Below are positions 35,530 to 46,169 of a stretch of 64,000 bases of DNA, in pieces (position 1 is the first letter of the stretch; each line of letters opens with the position of its first letter). The DNA is from JBDWFY01 sp964291365 (GTDB lineage: Bacteria > Pseudomonadota > Alphaproteobacteria > Rhizobiales > Stappiaceae): contig OZ219989.1 of assembly GCA_964291365.2 (NCBI GenBank), positions 1,984,001 through 2,048,000 of the forward strand, given 5' to 3'. The notes under the pieces are model-generated. The model did not search any database. It saw only the letters and a program-made list of their open reading frames with translations, and was not told where the DNA came from. Position numbers and translations under genes: made by a program.

Positions 35530-35569
35530 TTGTCGCTGAATACCCGATCTAACTGTCGAGGAACAATTA
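35527..35569 (-). repeat. 44-bp imperfect palindrome P3
   Basis: Begins TAATTGTCGCTGAATACCCG on the plus strand and ends GAACAATTA, in reverse orientation relative to P1. It overlaps the stop codon of the preceding open frame. Confidence 0.7.
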
Positions 35570-35631
35570 TGTTATATTGATAATTTTATCCAACCATGCA
35601 ACTTAAACACTTTAACAATGGTGAGTAAATC

Positions 35632-36021
35632 ATGGCAAAATTAATCGCATCATATTTCATAAATTCAATAGATAGAAATGTGGATTTAGTATTAGACTCA
35701 GCTATATGGGAAGCACTAAGTTATTATAATGGTGAGTGTGCTGACAGCGGGGTATGGTATTTGGACACAGATGAAACAGTGAAGTCTATTTGTGCCCGAC
35801 TGGAAAATATTTTTGAATCAAAAAAGGTAGAACTAATGAAAACTGGTGTTAAAGAATCAATTATAGAAGATTCAAAACTCTCGTTATGTATTCATGAGTT
35901 TTCAGGAAACAATTGGATTTCGTATCACGACGAAGATGCCGAGAAATGGTTCAAAAAACGTGGTATTGAAGAATGCGGAAATGTCATCACTGGGCAGATA
36001 AGGGAACAAATGACTGCATGA
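35632..36021 (+). CDS. Hypothetical protein
   Basis: A 129-residue soluble protein that I do not recognise. It has a mixed composition with a CADSGVWYLDTDETVKSICA segment near residues 34-53 and a C-terminal WFKKRGIEECGN. A GGTGAG site precedes the start. It stands alone between repeat-rich stretches; several short proteins of this kind occur in the region. Confidence 0.5.
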   Translation: MAKLIASYFINSIDRNVDLVLDSAIWEALSYYNGECADSGVWYLDTDETVKSICARLENIFESKKVELMKTGVKESIIEDSKLSLCIHEFSGNNWISYHDEDAEKWFKKRGIEECGNVITGQIREQMTA

Positions 36022-36140
36022 CTTCAATAACTGAATGAACAATCAAGTTATGGATTTATCAACAATTGAGGTATGTGGAGACATAAAGAAAATTTGATGT
36101 CTCTACTAATTGCGCTCAGTGATTCTCTAATTTGATATTT

Positions 36141-36182
36141 AATTGTCCCCGGACAGTTATTTTGGACTCTCCGCGACAATTG
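36141..36182 (+). repeat. 44-bp imperfect palindrome P4
   Basis: Begins AATTGTCCCCGGACAGTTAT and ends CCGCGACAATT. It is one of the most palindromic copies. Confidence 0.75.
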
Positions 36183-36286
36183 GTAAAATTAACCTTTTGG
36201 AATAATAAGTATATTCACTTTCCTCCTATGTCAATTGTCGCTTTTAAATTCATAATATTCCCATTTCGAATGTCTATTCCTATTGA

Positions 36287-36349
36287 TTCGGACACGAAAT
36301 CCGAAAACATTCGGACACAATTGACCATCCTATAAAGTGTTTCAAATGA
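36287..36349 (+). pseudogene. 3' remnant of a zinc-finger-like gene
   Basis: Twenty codons and a stop (FGHEIRKHSDTIDHPIKCFK) match the C-terminus of the protein at 48529-48801 at 17 of 20 residues. Downstream DNA is also homologous up to and including a palindrome copy (P5 here, P7 there). The rest of the gene is gone. Confidence 0.75.
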
Positions 36350-36367
36350 TGTTTAATGAATCGAAAG

Positions 36368-36412
36368 ATTATTGTCGCTAAAATAACTAAATAATTGTCG
36401 GGTGACAATTAT
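36368..36412 (-). repeat. 44-bp imperfect palindrome P5
   Basis: Begins ATTATTGTCGCTAAAATAAC and ends GGGTGACAATTAT. It lies 19 bp after the remnant gene. Confidence 0.7.
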
Positions 36413-36726
36413 AAACTTATTTTGCAAAAAAGTCAAGTGACCTTGTTAAATTATCGGAAAGATAATCAAAATTTAGTTAAACCGTGCTTTAAACAGTGCG
36501 TTTAAGAATGGAACTTCAGTTTATATTTTTCTCTACTAATCAAACTAAAGATTGATTACCCTTGATATTTAAATGAGTTAGTGAACGAGTTACATACAAA
36601 TTATCCCTTAATACAGCACATTATTTGCGTAATTTTACAAGTTCCCATAAAATTTGCTACAACTTTACAAAATTATTGCTATCAATTTGGTTGTAAATTG
36701 AGGCATCGTTTATATACCATCACATA

Positions 36727-37839
36727 TCATTCAATCTCCAATAATTCAACAACGTCTTTATCACCTTGATCAAAAAATCCATCAGGCCAGTGCTCTATTT
36801 GCCCATTTTTGTCAATCTGTGTGCCATATACTCCGTGGTCATCAGGTGTACATCCTGAGAAAAACCACAATCGTAAATCATTAGGTTTTAGTTCTCCATT
36901 TTTTACAGCAATTCTGATTCCATTAAGAACATGGTCACTATGAGTTTCTATTATGACTTGAATACCTGTTGATGCAAATTTAGTAATCATTTTACCCATT
37001 TTTGATTGCGCTTGAGGATGCAAATGGGCTTCGGGTCGATCAATAATAATGATATCACCTGTTTTTGCCGATAACAAAGACACAATTATTGGGAATACAA
37101 AAGAGATTCCGCACCCTACATTAGCTGGACTCTTCCATTCACCTGGATCTGATAATCTAAATTGTACTGCTAGTGCAGATAGATTTTCATAAGATTCGAC
37201 ATTCGCATTAGTTCCTGGTGAGATATAATCTAACCAAGCATCGACTTGTTTTCGGAACGAAGTTCCTTTACTATCTTTCTTGCGTCTTTCAGGTTCAATT
37301 AACGAATCTTTAAATTTATTGTAGCAGAAACATGCATATCGGCCATCTATCCCTACTCCGTCAACATAATAATCTAAACTATCAGGCTGTAACGAAATTT
37401 CACTAGTACCAATTCTTGCGGCACTCAAAAATTGAACTTGAGATATCAATGTAGATTCAGCATTATCTTTTAGTTTTCGTACCTCTAGAGGATTTAGATT
37501 TCGTTCTAAACTATCAGCGGTTAATCGGAACGTATGAGGACTATTGGAATTTTCGAATTCATACTCAAATTGAATTTCAGATTCATTTGAATTAGAATTC
37601 AATACATCACCGAAACTACCAAGACGGATTAGCTCACCATTGAGTGGCCAATATAATTCTCCATCATGTCTCTCATTTTTTCTAAGTGCTTGAGAGTAGA
37701 GTAAGATTGACTGAAGCATAGTTGATTTACCACCGCCGTTTCGTCCACTTAACAAGGTGAGTTGTCCAAATTGTAAAGATAATGATTCAAAACTTTTGAA
37801 TTGACGAACAGCAACGCTTTTTAATGAAGTATTATTCAT
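36727..37839 (-). CDS. AAA ATPase with C-terminal DUF3696 (OLD/ABC-like)
   Basis: A 370-residue SMC/ABC-type ATPase. Walker A is GRNGGGKST near residue 31, the Walker B region reads IIIIDRPEAHLHPQAQ, followed by a switch histidine in IETHSDHVLNG, and the C-terminus carries the DUF3696 pattern (WFF, HWPDGFFDQGD). The usual DEPE is DRPE here. The frame extends to 37851, but GAGGA just before the methionine at 37839 decides the start. Proteins of this type act in DNA maintenance or phage defence, often with a nuclease; none is adjacent. It is possibly a one-gene defence system or an orphan. Confidence 0.8.
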   Translation of the reverse strand: MNNTSLKSVAVRQFKSFESLSLQFGQLTLLSGRNGGGKSTMLQSILLYSQALRKNERHDGELYWPLNGELIRLGSFGDVLNSNSNESEIQFEYEFENSNSPHTFRLTADSLERNLNPLEVRKLKDNAESTLISQVQFLSAARIGTSEISLQPDSLDYYVDGVGIDGRYACFCYNKFKDSLIEPERRKKDSKGTSFRKQVDAWLDYISPGTNANVESYENLSALAVQFRLSDPGEWKSPANVGCGISFVFPIIVSLLSAKTGDIIIIDRPEAHLHPQAQSKMGKMITKFASTGIQVIIETHSDHVLNGIRIAVKNGELKPNDLRLWFFSGCTPDDHGVYGTQIDKNGQIEHWPDGFFDQGDKDVVELLEIE

Positions 37840-38239
37840 AATTTTCCTCATATTTAGTTGTAAGAACCTCTCCTACCCTTTGATATTATAGAGAGACGGC
37901 ATCTTTATTTTTCGTGGAATGAGAAATTGCAGAAGAAAATTCCTCATTGAGTAATAAGTCTATTATTTTTAGTTTCAATTGTTCCATGTTTTTTATTCTA
38001 TTAACACCTTTTTCAAATCCATCATCAAATTCTTCGCTAAATCAAAATTCTAATTTCAAACCTATTCGTTCGATCAGTTTTGAAAAAATTACAGAGATTA
38101 CATCAAATAGTGAAATTTTAATTACACTTCTTTGACTACTCGGATTTCGTAATGATTTGCAAAATGAATGTTCGCAGAATAATTATTAACTTAGTAAATT
38201 GATCATTCAAACACTTTACGAATTTTTTCTCGTCTTTCC

Positions 38240-39850
38240 GTTGTTAAATCGTTCATTTTGTTCGTAACAAGTACATATATGTTGGCGGCATTTTGTGTAA
38301 GTATTGCAATGTGCAATAATAACGATGACTAATCTAATTCCAACAATGTTGACAAGGTTTCGTCTGGCGTGAATAGGATCCGCGATAAGGCGACTAGTTA
38401 TCAACTATGTTATTCATGTGGAAACGCTAAAGAACATTTTCTGATTCAACTTTGGTAGCAAGTTGGGATTGAATCAATGAACAAACAAATTATACAAAGT
38501 AACTAGACAGTCAGCATCAGCGAAAGAATCGACCACCTCACTTTACAACTTTTCCATTTGAACTGTTTTCGCAATCGGACCAGGTAATACATTGTCTCAG
38601 GATTGGAATAGCCACGGTGTGAAAATATCAAAAAACGCTAGGATTTGAGTTGCTACCGATTTCGGAAATTGAACCAAACCCGACTATCGCACGCATGGTC
38701 TAGCGACGAAAATTTGTGATGGTAGGTTTATGGGAATATTTACAAACCTAGAAGTGGTTTGCTACTGATAATTTGAAAGACGTATTTCGAGTAGGTATTT
38801 GAATACCACATGTTTTCTCAATGTGACGTTTCGGAAGATCCAATAACAGACAAATTAGTGAAGTGATTTAAAGATTCAATCATGCTGCTTGTAAAAAATC
38901 TGCTACGGAATTAAATGCGAAACATGAAATAAGAGTGAATGAAAAAATATACGATAGTGCGGAAGCTTAGTTAGACTTGGAAGCGTCGTTGTAAATACGG
39001 GAGCATCAAACTATATAAGCGATATGATAATAGCCGTGCTACTGAGAAATGCTTTGAATAATAATGAACGAGTGGTTGATGAATAGTTAGTTGGTAATAG
39101 GTAAACGCATGGAGCTGAGACTCTTGCTACTAAATTCGTTCGGTTAGTGTAAAGTTAGTTTCGCATGGCCGAAGTGCGCTTCCATAAGGTGAAAAGCAGG
39201 CTAAATGTTCCACTTGCTAAAAAAAATGTTGTCGGCATTTTGGTTAGAAGCATAGGTGCAAATTATTAAAATTGGAGGACTAAAATACCCAAACCTAAGG
39301 TGACAAAGTTGCAGCGGATTTGGGGTGATTTGTAAGCAAATAAAGGCACTACAGCAGTAACTAGTTGAAAAAGCGACAAAGTTTTGAACTCAGAATTAGT
39401 AGCAAAATCTAAAAAGTAACAAGTTGCTGCTCAAAATAAGAATACAATAAATCTCTAGCAACAAGAATAATCACTAACAATCTATGCTGGCGAACCAATG
39501 CTGGTTGCGGAATTGTCAGCTGATAAGCAAAGAAAATGTCATATTTGTGCGGATCAAATCACATAAGCGAGCTCAAGCAACAAAATAGACTTACCTCAAT
39601 ATAAATCGCAGTCCTAGTCCCTACTCTATTCGCAGTGTACGTCGTCAAGTTAATTAGGTACCTGTTTACAGAAGCATGGTGGTGCGATTTTCAACGCGCG
39701 CCACTCGTGATAGGTTAGATGAAAGTTTGAAATTGAGAAGCGCAGCAGAGATAATTAAGAGTAGCGCGGATGGTATGAGGGGGAAATTTGAGTGTCGTTA
39801 AAATGGTAATGCCATGGAGCTAGGGGTAATAGATGGAGGGAAGAATTCCA
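38240..39850 (+). pseudogene. R-family copy R2, decayed (about 1.6 kb)
   Basis: Homologous to 46170-47740 along its length, in the same orientation. In several stretches one frame reads through as protein-like sequence broken only by stop codons, for example FELLPISEIEPNPTIARMV then RRKFVMVGLWEYLQT. The stops lie at different positions from those in R3, so the ancestor was probably coding. No family is recognised. Confidence 0.6.
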
Positions 39851-39926
39851 TAGTGGGAGAGTAAAATTAAAAATTTTCTTAGTTGTTGAACAAATTGTTG
39901 CAAACTTAAATTATTGTTTGGTTGAC

Positions 39927-39954
39927 TTGACATTTTTGTAAAAAGAATTATAGT
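39927..39954 (+). promoter_or_regulatory. Sigma-70-like promoter
   Basis: TTGACA (39927-39932) and TATAGT (39949-39954) are separated by 16 bp, about 115 bp before the start of the gene at 40071. Confidence 0.5.
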
Positions 39955-40070
39955 TAATTTAACATTAAGTCAAAATTTGATTGACTTGGTATAATTTTGA
40001 TTGTATTCAAGTTAATTATTGAATGAAAAAAGGGTTAATTTTTAATTTCTGTATTTGGGAGAAAACGCTT

Positions 40071-40550
40071 ATGAGTTTAAATGATGTTCCAACTCAAATA
40101 AATGAACCCTTCATGCCTAATTTTGTTGGAGAGGCTAATAGTGGTCCAGTCAATCACGGTCTTCAATATGCAAAGGAAAAGAATGTATTTCCAAGTTTGC
40201 ATTTGGATAAAAATCTAAATGGACAGCGATATTTCACAATTACGAGCAGATACAGAAAAACCAAAAATCGGGAAGCTGTTAAATTTGTATTAAAATTTCT
40301 TGATTATTGCTGGGAGCATGAAAAAACAACTCAACATGAGGTAGGTTTTTACCGCATATTATTTGAATTTAATCAGAGTCTTGATATCAAAACCCGTGGT
40401 GAAGAGATTATCGCTGGGTCCAGAATGGCTTTATGTTATATTATCAGATATATTGAGTTATCTGGTAAGTATAATAAAAAATTTTTTCAAGAAATTTGGA
40501 AAGATGCTCCAGTTGAAGTGAAAAGTGAAATTGGAATGTCCTTAACCTAA
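40071..40550 (+). CDS. Hypothetical protein
   Basis: A 159-residue soluble protein of unknown family. Its central part (RYFTITSRYRKTKNREAVKF) is basic and the rest is helical. The frame is open to 40023, but a GGGAG site nine bases before the ATG at 40071 supports that start. It has its own promoter and lies convergent to the Rad50-like gene. No relation to that gene can be shown. Confidence 0.5.
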   Translation: MSLNDVPTQINEPFMPNFVGEANSGPVNHGLQYAKEKNVFPSLHLDKNLNGQRYFTITSRYRKTKNREAVKFVLKFLDYCWEHEKTTQHEVGFYRILFEFNQSLDIKTRGEEIIAGSRMALCYIIRYIELSGKYNKKFFQEIWKDAPVEVKSEIGMSLT

Positions 40551-40789
40551 ATATTGTTGGAACCATAGCTATTCTAATGTTAGTTTAAAACCCGTGAGGA
40601 TCTGAGAACTAAAGTAGATTTTTAGGAACCTATATCACAATATACTTGAATGACTATTTAATCTATTTTAAAACAAAAATTTTCCCATTTTAATTAGCTT
40701 GAAAATCTCTGTAAATTTTCGATTTCAATTGCATGTTGGTTTTTCTATTCCCAGTTTTAAGTTGGAATTTATATTTTTCGTTGAACAAG

Positions 40790-42769
40790 TTACTCTCGAA
40801 ATTCTCTTCCGCAATCTAAACATTTCATGTCAGTATCGTTAAAATTTTTTAATTTACTAGCTATGTCACACTTCTCACTGTCGCATTCAAAGTATTGCAT
40901 AATAATGTCCAACTCAATCCAGCGGGATTGTTCGTCACCTATTGTTATATTCCCGTATCTTTTGTCGGAATCATGTGATCCAAAGTTTTCTATCAGTGCC
41001 CGTCTTACACTATCAAATATATCTCTTTCCACTCCATAAACTTTTGGTAGTTTCAGTTTTTTGTCTTTAAAATACGATTGCAATGCTTCCGCATATTTAC
41101 TCATTGGTACATTTTTATTTCGATTTACATCAGGATAAGGAGATATATTGAGTTTTTCACATATTTTTTTAAGCCATTTTTCTACCACTTTACGTATATA
41201 GGGTGATGCTAATCTTTCATTTCTCCATAATTCCTCAATTATTTGTTCAGGTGATTTATAACTGATAAATTTTGGTTCATTATTTGGTCCCGATGGAATT
41301 ATACACATATATTTCCATTTGTTTGGATTGCACATATCTTGAAAGTAGTCAATAAATAATTCATCATGAGTGGTAACAAAAACCTGATAATTTTGGAATT
41401 CTTCAATAATTAGTCCTGTAATTCTTCGACGCGAATCTGCATCATTTGAAGTTAGTATATCGTCTAAAATTAGTATTTGATTTGAATTTAGTTCTTTAAT
41501 GTTAGCTAAATGAAAGGCCACTATCAGTGTATGCACTTGAGATTCGCTAAGAAATGCGTTGGGGTGTAACTTTGAATCTGAAGATTTAAATTTAAATGGG
41601 AACAGAAGTCGCTCCTTATTCGTAATCTTAGCACCAAGTTTTATTTGAACATCAAAATCTCTCTTTGTGTCTCCCTGTATGATTTTAAAATACCGTTTCA
41701 TTTCCGTTTCAACTTTTTTTAATGTCTTGCGAATTTTACTTCTAATTAATTTAGAATCAGACCTTATATCTTTACTAAGAAATTCAATTTGTATTTCTCG
41801 GTCCTCTAGATTTTTGGTACTCATGTCAAAATCGAAATAAAGCGAATATAGATTTTTGACATTTGAATATACCTCTTCATATTGGTTTTTCATTTGATTT
41901 TTTTTGTCATTAAGATGTTTCTGTGCTTCTTCAGTTAGGTGTTGATTACAAACAGGACAAACTTCAGATAATCTAGGGATTCCTGAATTTATAGCTTGTA
42001 TGGTAATAATTTCTTGATTGCGTATAATTAATTTACTTTCCAATTTTTTTAAGCACTTACCAATTGATGCTAGATCTGTCACTTTAAACTCGTGTCCCAG
42101 AACAGACAAAAGTTTGTCATTAAGATACTTGACCAATTCAGCTTCATTCCAAGATTCAAGTTCTAATTCGGTCACTTGATTCAGATTGCTAATAATATCT
42201 TGTAGATCTTTTTCCAACTCAGTTTTTTCAGAAATTAAAGTTCCCAAATATACACGTTTTTCATTCAATATTCCTAATTCACTACCTAACTGTATTGAAT
42301 TTGCAAAGTATTCATAAAGTTCTTCGGGCGATTTACCAATTAGAAATTCCAGCAATTCACGACCTCTAATTATTGGTGATACTTTGAATCCCGAAAGAAA
42401 TGTAAGATATTCCTCGCTCATTTCTGATGGAGTTCCTGGATTATCGTTTGTATGACAAATTAACTTTTTGTTCGCATTAATTTTGATTCCAATTGAAGGA
42501 TCTATTCTATTTTTCGATGATGAAAGGTTTTTTAATGCACTCTGCCCTCCTCTATAATTTTTTAAATCAGGAATTTTGTTAAGGTATGAAACTGTTCCGT
42601 CTAATGAAAACGCGCAATCAAATCCATCTACAAAACTTGATTTTCCGCGACCATTTAGAGAAAATATAACCATAGACTTTTTATTCTTTTGGAATGTAAA
42701 TTTCTGTTTCTTAGGAATTCCCCGAAATCCTTTTGATACAAAATCGTGAATATAAAATTCATTTTTCAT
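40790..42769 (-). CDS. Rad50/SMC-like AAA ATPase with zinc-hook CxxC
   Basis: A 659-residue SMC-type ATPase. Walker A is SLNGRGKSS near residue 37, followed by a coiled coil with a CPVC zinc-hook motif near residue 272, a second coiled arm, an ABC signature FLSESQ near 408, Walker B ILILDDILTS and a switch histidine in VTTHDE. The C-terminus (CDSEKCD and CLDCGRE) looks like a second zinc site. The short coiled coils and the extra C-terminal domain set it apart from true Rad50. Such ATPases are common in phage defence (for example Lamassu LmuB-like), but no partner gene is adjacent. Function as a DNA-end or foreign-DNA sensor is inference. Confidence 0.8.
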   Translation of the reverse strand: MKNEFYIHDFVSKGFRGIPKKQKFTFQKNKKSMVIFSLNGRGKSSFVDGFDCAFSLDGTVSYLNKIPDLKNYRGGQSALKNLSSSKNRIDPSIGIKINANKKLICHTNDNPGTPSEMSEEYLTFLSGFKVSPIIRGRELLEFLIGKSPEELYEYFANSIQLGSELGILNEKRVYLGTLISEKTELEKDLQDIISNLNQVTELELESWNEAELVKYLNDKLLSVLGHEFKVTDLASIGKCLKKLESKLIIRNQEIITIQAINSGIPRLSEVCPVCNQHLTEEAQKHLNDKKNQMKNQYEEVYSNVKNLYSLYFDFDMSTKNLEDREIQIEFLSKDIRSDSKLIRSKIRKTLKKVETEMKRYFKIIQGDTKRDFDVQIKLGAKITNKERLLFPFKFKSSDSKLHPNAFLSESQVHTLIVAFHLANIKELNSNQILILDDILTSNDADSRRRITGLIIEEFQNYQVFVTTHDELFIDYFQDMCNPNKWKYMCIIPSGPNNEPKFISYKSPEQIIEELWRNERLASPYIRKVVEKWLKKICEKLNISPYPDVNRNKNVPMSKYAEALQSYFKDKKLKLPKVYGVERDIFDSVRRALIENFGSHDSDKRYGNITIGDEQSRWIELDIIMQYFECDSEKCDIASKLKNFNDTDMKCLDCGREFRE

Positions 42770-43251
42770 GTTGTAGTTACCCTTGGAAATAAAGTAAAAA
42801 TTGTGTCTTATAGTCTATTATTATGAGGTGTACATTTGAATTTAACACACCAGATTCAATCCGTCAAGTCCTACTTTTATTTTTTATTGAAAAAAAATGA
42901 AGGGGATTCAGTCGTCAATTTAAATAACCAAATATTTTTGGAAAAATGTTAGTTTTCAAATTTGAGTAAATTGTCAGCATCTCATTAGTGTTAATTGTTT
43001 GTTTATTGACAGTAAAGCAGTTCAAAGAATAGAGACTATTAAGAACAGTGCATCAGGTGCGGTGTACCATTAAGAATTGTAAATTTTACCGTAAGAATAG
43101 AAGTTATTCAGAACTTGGTGAGAAGTAATCAGGAGTTACGTAGCAAAATCTAAGCTATCTAAGTCCTTGCATTTAAAGACAGAATTTGTCCTGTTTTAAA
43201 ATGAGATTTAAATTTTCATTCAATTATTGGTTGAGTCATATCGCAATGTCT

Positions 43252-43501
43252 ATGAGTGAGAAATTTAAGAGTTTTGTTGATTATAATGTTACGGATAAGG
43301 AACTAGTAAACAGCTGGTTATTTGAAATTAGATGTCCAGATGGGATATTTTGTGCCAGAGACGCAAGGGTGACTAGGTTAGTGTTAACGAAACAAAAAAA
43401 TGCCATATTGGCATAAAGCATGTCAACGGAAATTTTCAATACAATCTGGAATTTTAATGGAAGCATCGCGTATTCCACTTCATAAGCGGGACAGGAGATG
43501 A
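43252..43501 (+). pseudogene. IS1595-family transposase, N-terminal remnant
   Basis: SFVDYNVTDKELVNSWLFEI followed by CPDGIF resembles the start of the intact IS1595 transposase at 49422-50591 (FVERFPNDNACAEFIASVRW). After a frameshift, CQRKFSIQSGILMEASRIPL matches the conserved element that ends in trIPLrKW. The catalytic domain is missing. It is a dead fragment. Confidence 0.6.
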
Positions 43502-43620
43502 GTTAAGGTAACAAATTAAAGCGTTAATTTGGTGGTCAAAAGGTGAAATGAGGGCGATTGGGTGAAGTGAGCATTTCGTTGTAGGTCTAAAATAATTGAC
43601 GAATTCAGGTCTTGAAACTA

Positions 43621-43664
43621 ATTTTCGCTGAGTTCCCAAAATAACTATCGGGAGACATTAGTCC
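43621..43664 (-). repeat. 44-bp imperfect palindrome P6
   Basis: Begins CTAATTTTCGCTGAGTTCCC and ends GGGAGACATTAG; the outer five bases form a perfect inverted pair. Confidence 0.7.
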
Positions 43665-43937
43665 GAAGTTGAAATTTTAAGTGAGTGAAGAGTTTAGTTT
43701 TGATATCCTAAGATTTTAAGCTATAACAGTGTTTTTTTTTATACGGTAATTATTGCAAGCAATGCTTGTTTTTCTGGTTTGGAGAGCTCACTTAGTCGTT
43801 TTTCACCTAAATTTAGGGACTACACCAAATTACCATTTCAAGTTACTTTGAGGGTAAAATGAATTCCCAATCAAATGCGGTAGAGAATCAACCAGTTTTG
43901 CGTTAATTCTAGAAATCAAAAAAAATTCCACTTGCAA

Positions 43938-45281
43938 TCAACATGTTGTATTACACTCAGCACCGTTTGCACTTAGGATTGCAATTACTTTTGCACTGTT
44001 ACTTATTTGTTCTGAATGATAATCAGAATCATCAGGGGCTTCCGTTAATTGTTCAGTGTGATATTCCAAAGCTTTCTTTGCTTTATCTAAAGGTGTATCT
44101 CTATTGTTGTCTTTGGCATTTACGTCCGCGCCCTTGGATATTAACAATTCAACTATTTCGATGTTCCCCCCAAGTGAAGCCCATATCAATGCAGTCCCTC
44201 CATCATTGTCTACAGCATGAACGACCGCCCCTTTGGATATTAAAAATTTAACGACTTCAATGTGCCCCCAAAATGAAGCCAACATCAATGCAGTTTCTCC
44301 TTTGTTGGTGACAGCATGAACGTCAATACCTTGTTCAACGAGTGTTTTTATAGTTTCAAGATCACCTGACTCTGCGGCACCAAACCATTCATCTGTTTGC
44401 GCGCATGTTGTATTACACTCAGCACCGTTTGCACTAAGGATTGCAATTACTTTTGCACTGTAACTTATTTGTTCTGTTAACGGAAGACCCTGAAGATCGT
44501 ATATATTAGTAATATATAAATTCTCAAGTTTTGAATTATCAGGGTCTGCCGTTAATTGTTTAATGCTATATTCCAATTCTTGTTTTGCTTCATCTAAAGC
44601 CGTCTCTCCCTCATTGTCTTTGGCATTAACGTCCGCACCCTTGGATATTAACAATTCAACGATTTCGATCTGCCCCCAACTTGAAGCCCTCATTAATGCA
44701 GACCCTCCATCATTGTCTACAGCATTAACGTCCGCTCCCTTGGAGATTAAAAATTTAACGATTTCGATAGTCCCCTGTCCTAACACCCCCGCCCCTGAAG
44801 CCCTCATCAATGCAGTCTCTCCATCATTGTCTACAGCATGAACGTTCGCACCTTTGGATATTAAATATTCAACGATTTCGATTTGCCCCCGATTTGAAGC
44901 ATACATCAATGCAGTCCCTCCATCATTGTCTACAGCATAAACGTTCGCACCTTTGGATATTAAATATTCAACGATCTCGATATGACCCTTATTTGAAGCA
45001 TACATCAATGCAGTCCTTCCATCATTGTCTACAGCATGAACGTCCGCTCCCTTGGATATTAAAAATTCAAACATTTCGATGTGCTCCCAAATTGAAGCAT
45101 ACATCAATGCAGTCCTTCCATAGCTGTCTACAGTATGAACGTTAATACCTTGCTCAACTAATGACTTTATAGCTTCAAGTTCACCTGACTCTGCGGCACC
45201 AAACCAATCATCTGTTTGAGCGAATGCTGACGTAAAGTTTATGAATAAAACTGAAACAATTAAAATGACAATATTTCTCAT
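43938..45281 (-). CDS. Exported ankyrin-repeat protein with internal duplication
   Basis: A 447-residue protein with a signal peptide (IVILIVSVLFINFTSAFA) and two modules. Each begins AQTD(D/E)WFGAAESG, contains ankyrin repeats (about six in the first module and three in the second, consensus GADVNAVDNDGGTALMxAS) and ends SAKVIAILSANGAECNTTC. The junction is CAQTDEW near residue 303. The duplicated signal-proximal segment shows that the gene arose by an internal duplication of a smaller ancestor. It is probably periplasmic or secreted; ankyrin proteins bind proteins and occur in many symbionts and pathogens. The partner is unknown. Confidence 0.85.
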   Translation of the reverse strand: MRNIVILIVSVLFINFTSAFAQTDDWFGAAESGELEAIKSLVEQGINVHTVDSYGRTALMYASIWEHIEMFEFLISKGADVHAVDNDGRTALMYASNKGHIEIVEYLISKGANVYAVDNDGGTALMYASNRGQIEIVEYLISKGANVHAVDNDGETALMRASGAGVLGQGTIEIVKFLISKGADVNAVDNDGGSALMRASSWGQIEIVELLISKGADVNAKDNEGETALDEAKQELEYSIKQLTADPDNSKLENLYITNIYDLQGLPLTEQISYSAKVIAILSANGAECNTTCAQTDEWFGAAESGDLETIKTLVEQGIDVHAVTNKGETALMLASFWGHIEVVKFLISKGAVVHAVDNDGGTALIWASLGGNIEIVELLISKGADVNAKDNNRDTPLDKAKKALEYHTEQLTEAPDDSDYHSEQISNSAKVIAILSANGAECNTTC

Positions 45282-45384
45282 TGTAACCTCTCAATTTAGT
45301 GATAGTGGCCAATTAGGCACTCTTAAATGACCATTGATTCGTTCAAATTTTGACTAATAATAAACTCATATTAAATTTTTTCAA

Positions 45385-45418
45385 ACTTATACTCCACAGT
45401 GAATGGCCCATTCACATG
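45385..45418 (+). repeat. 34-bp dispersed repeat, copy 2
   Basis: Begins ACTTATACTCCACAGTGAAT and ends CATTCACATG. It is the most diverged of the three copies and is inverted relative to the copy at 54713. Confidence 0.6.
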
Positions 45419-46169
45419 AAATTTATAGAAAAACAAAAAATGGGTTAAATCAATAATTTGAGAACTTGAAAGACGAAGGGATGTATGTGATGAATTTGCT
45501 CGGATTCAAATAGATTGAATTATCCCAAACGTGGTTTAACTTTTTTTGAGAACGTGTGAGAATAATTAACACTGAATTAATCAAAATATTGTTTGAACTT
45601 GTAGTCATTCAACTACTTCCAATAAATATAGCGCATTCTTAGTTTATCGAAGTTTTGTTGAGTGTTATAGTAATTGAAACATGGAGTTTACTTTTACTGT
45701 TAATTTAACACACAATCTAACAATTTGTAAGACTAATTTCAAATCTGATTGTAAGTATACCAAAAAGCAAAAATACTCATTTGGTATTACAGAATCGATA
45801 AAATGATTTGAGAATGTGTGATCACGTTAGTATTGGGGTAAATTTTCATTGAAATAAATTATGATTGTTATCTAACGGATTGCTGTTTAAGAGTAGGTTG
45901 TTAATTATTTGGGTTTGGTGTTGGAGCTAATGACTTTTTGGTACCTTGCAGTTATTATGAGTAATTTAAATGTTCAATTGACCAAATTAGGTGTTGCCGT
46001 AAATTCAGGTTTGCGAGATGCAAAGCATTGCAAGAGAAATTTTAAATAAAATGAGCAACAAGAATATTACACAAACCATACACTTGATGATAATAGTTAT
46101 TAACAACTAACTTACCGATATCAGTTTTGTGGAAAAATTTTGAGTCCAAAGGGCCGCTCAATTGACATA

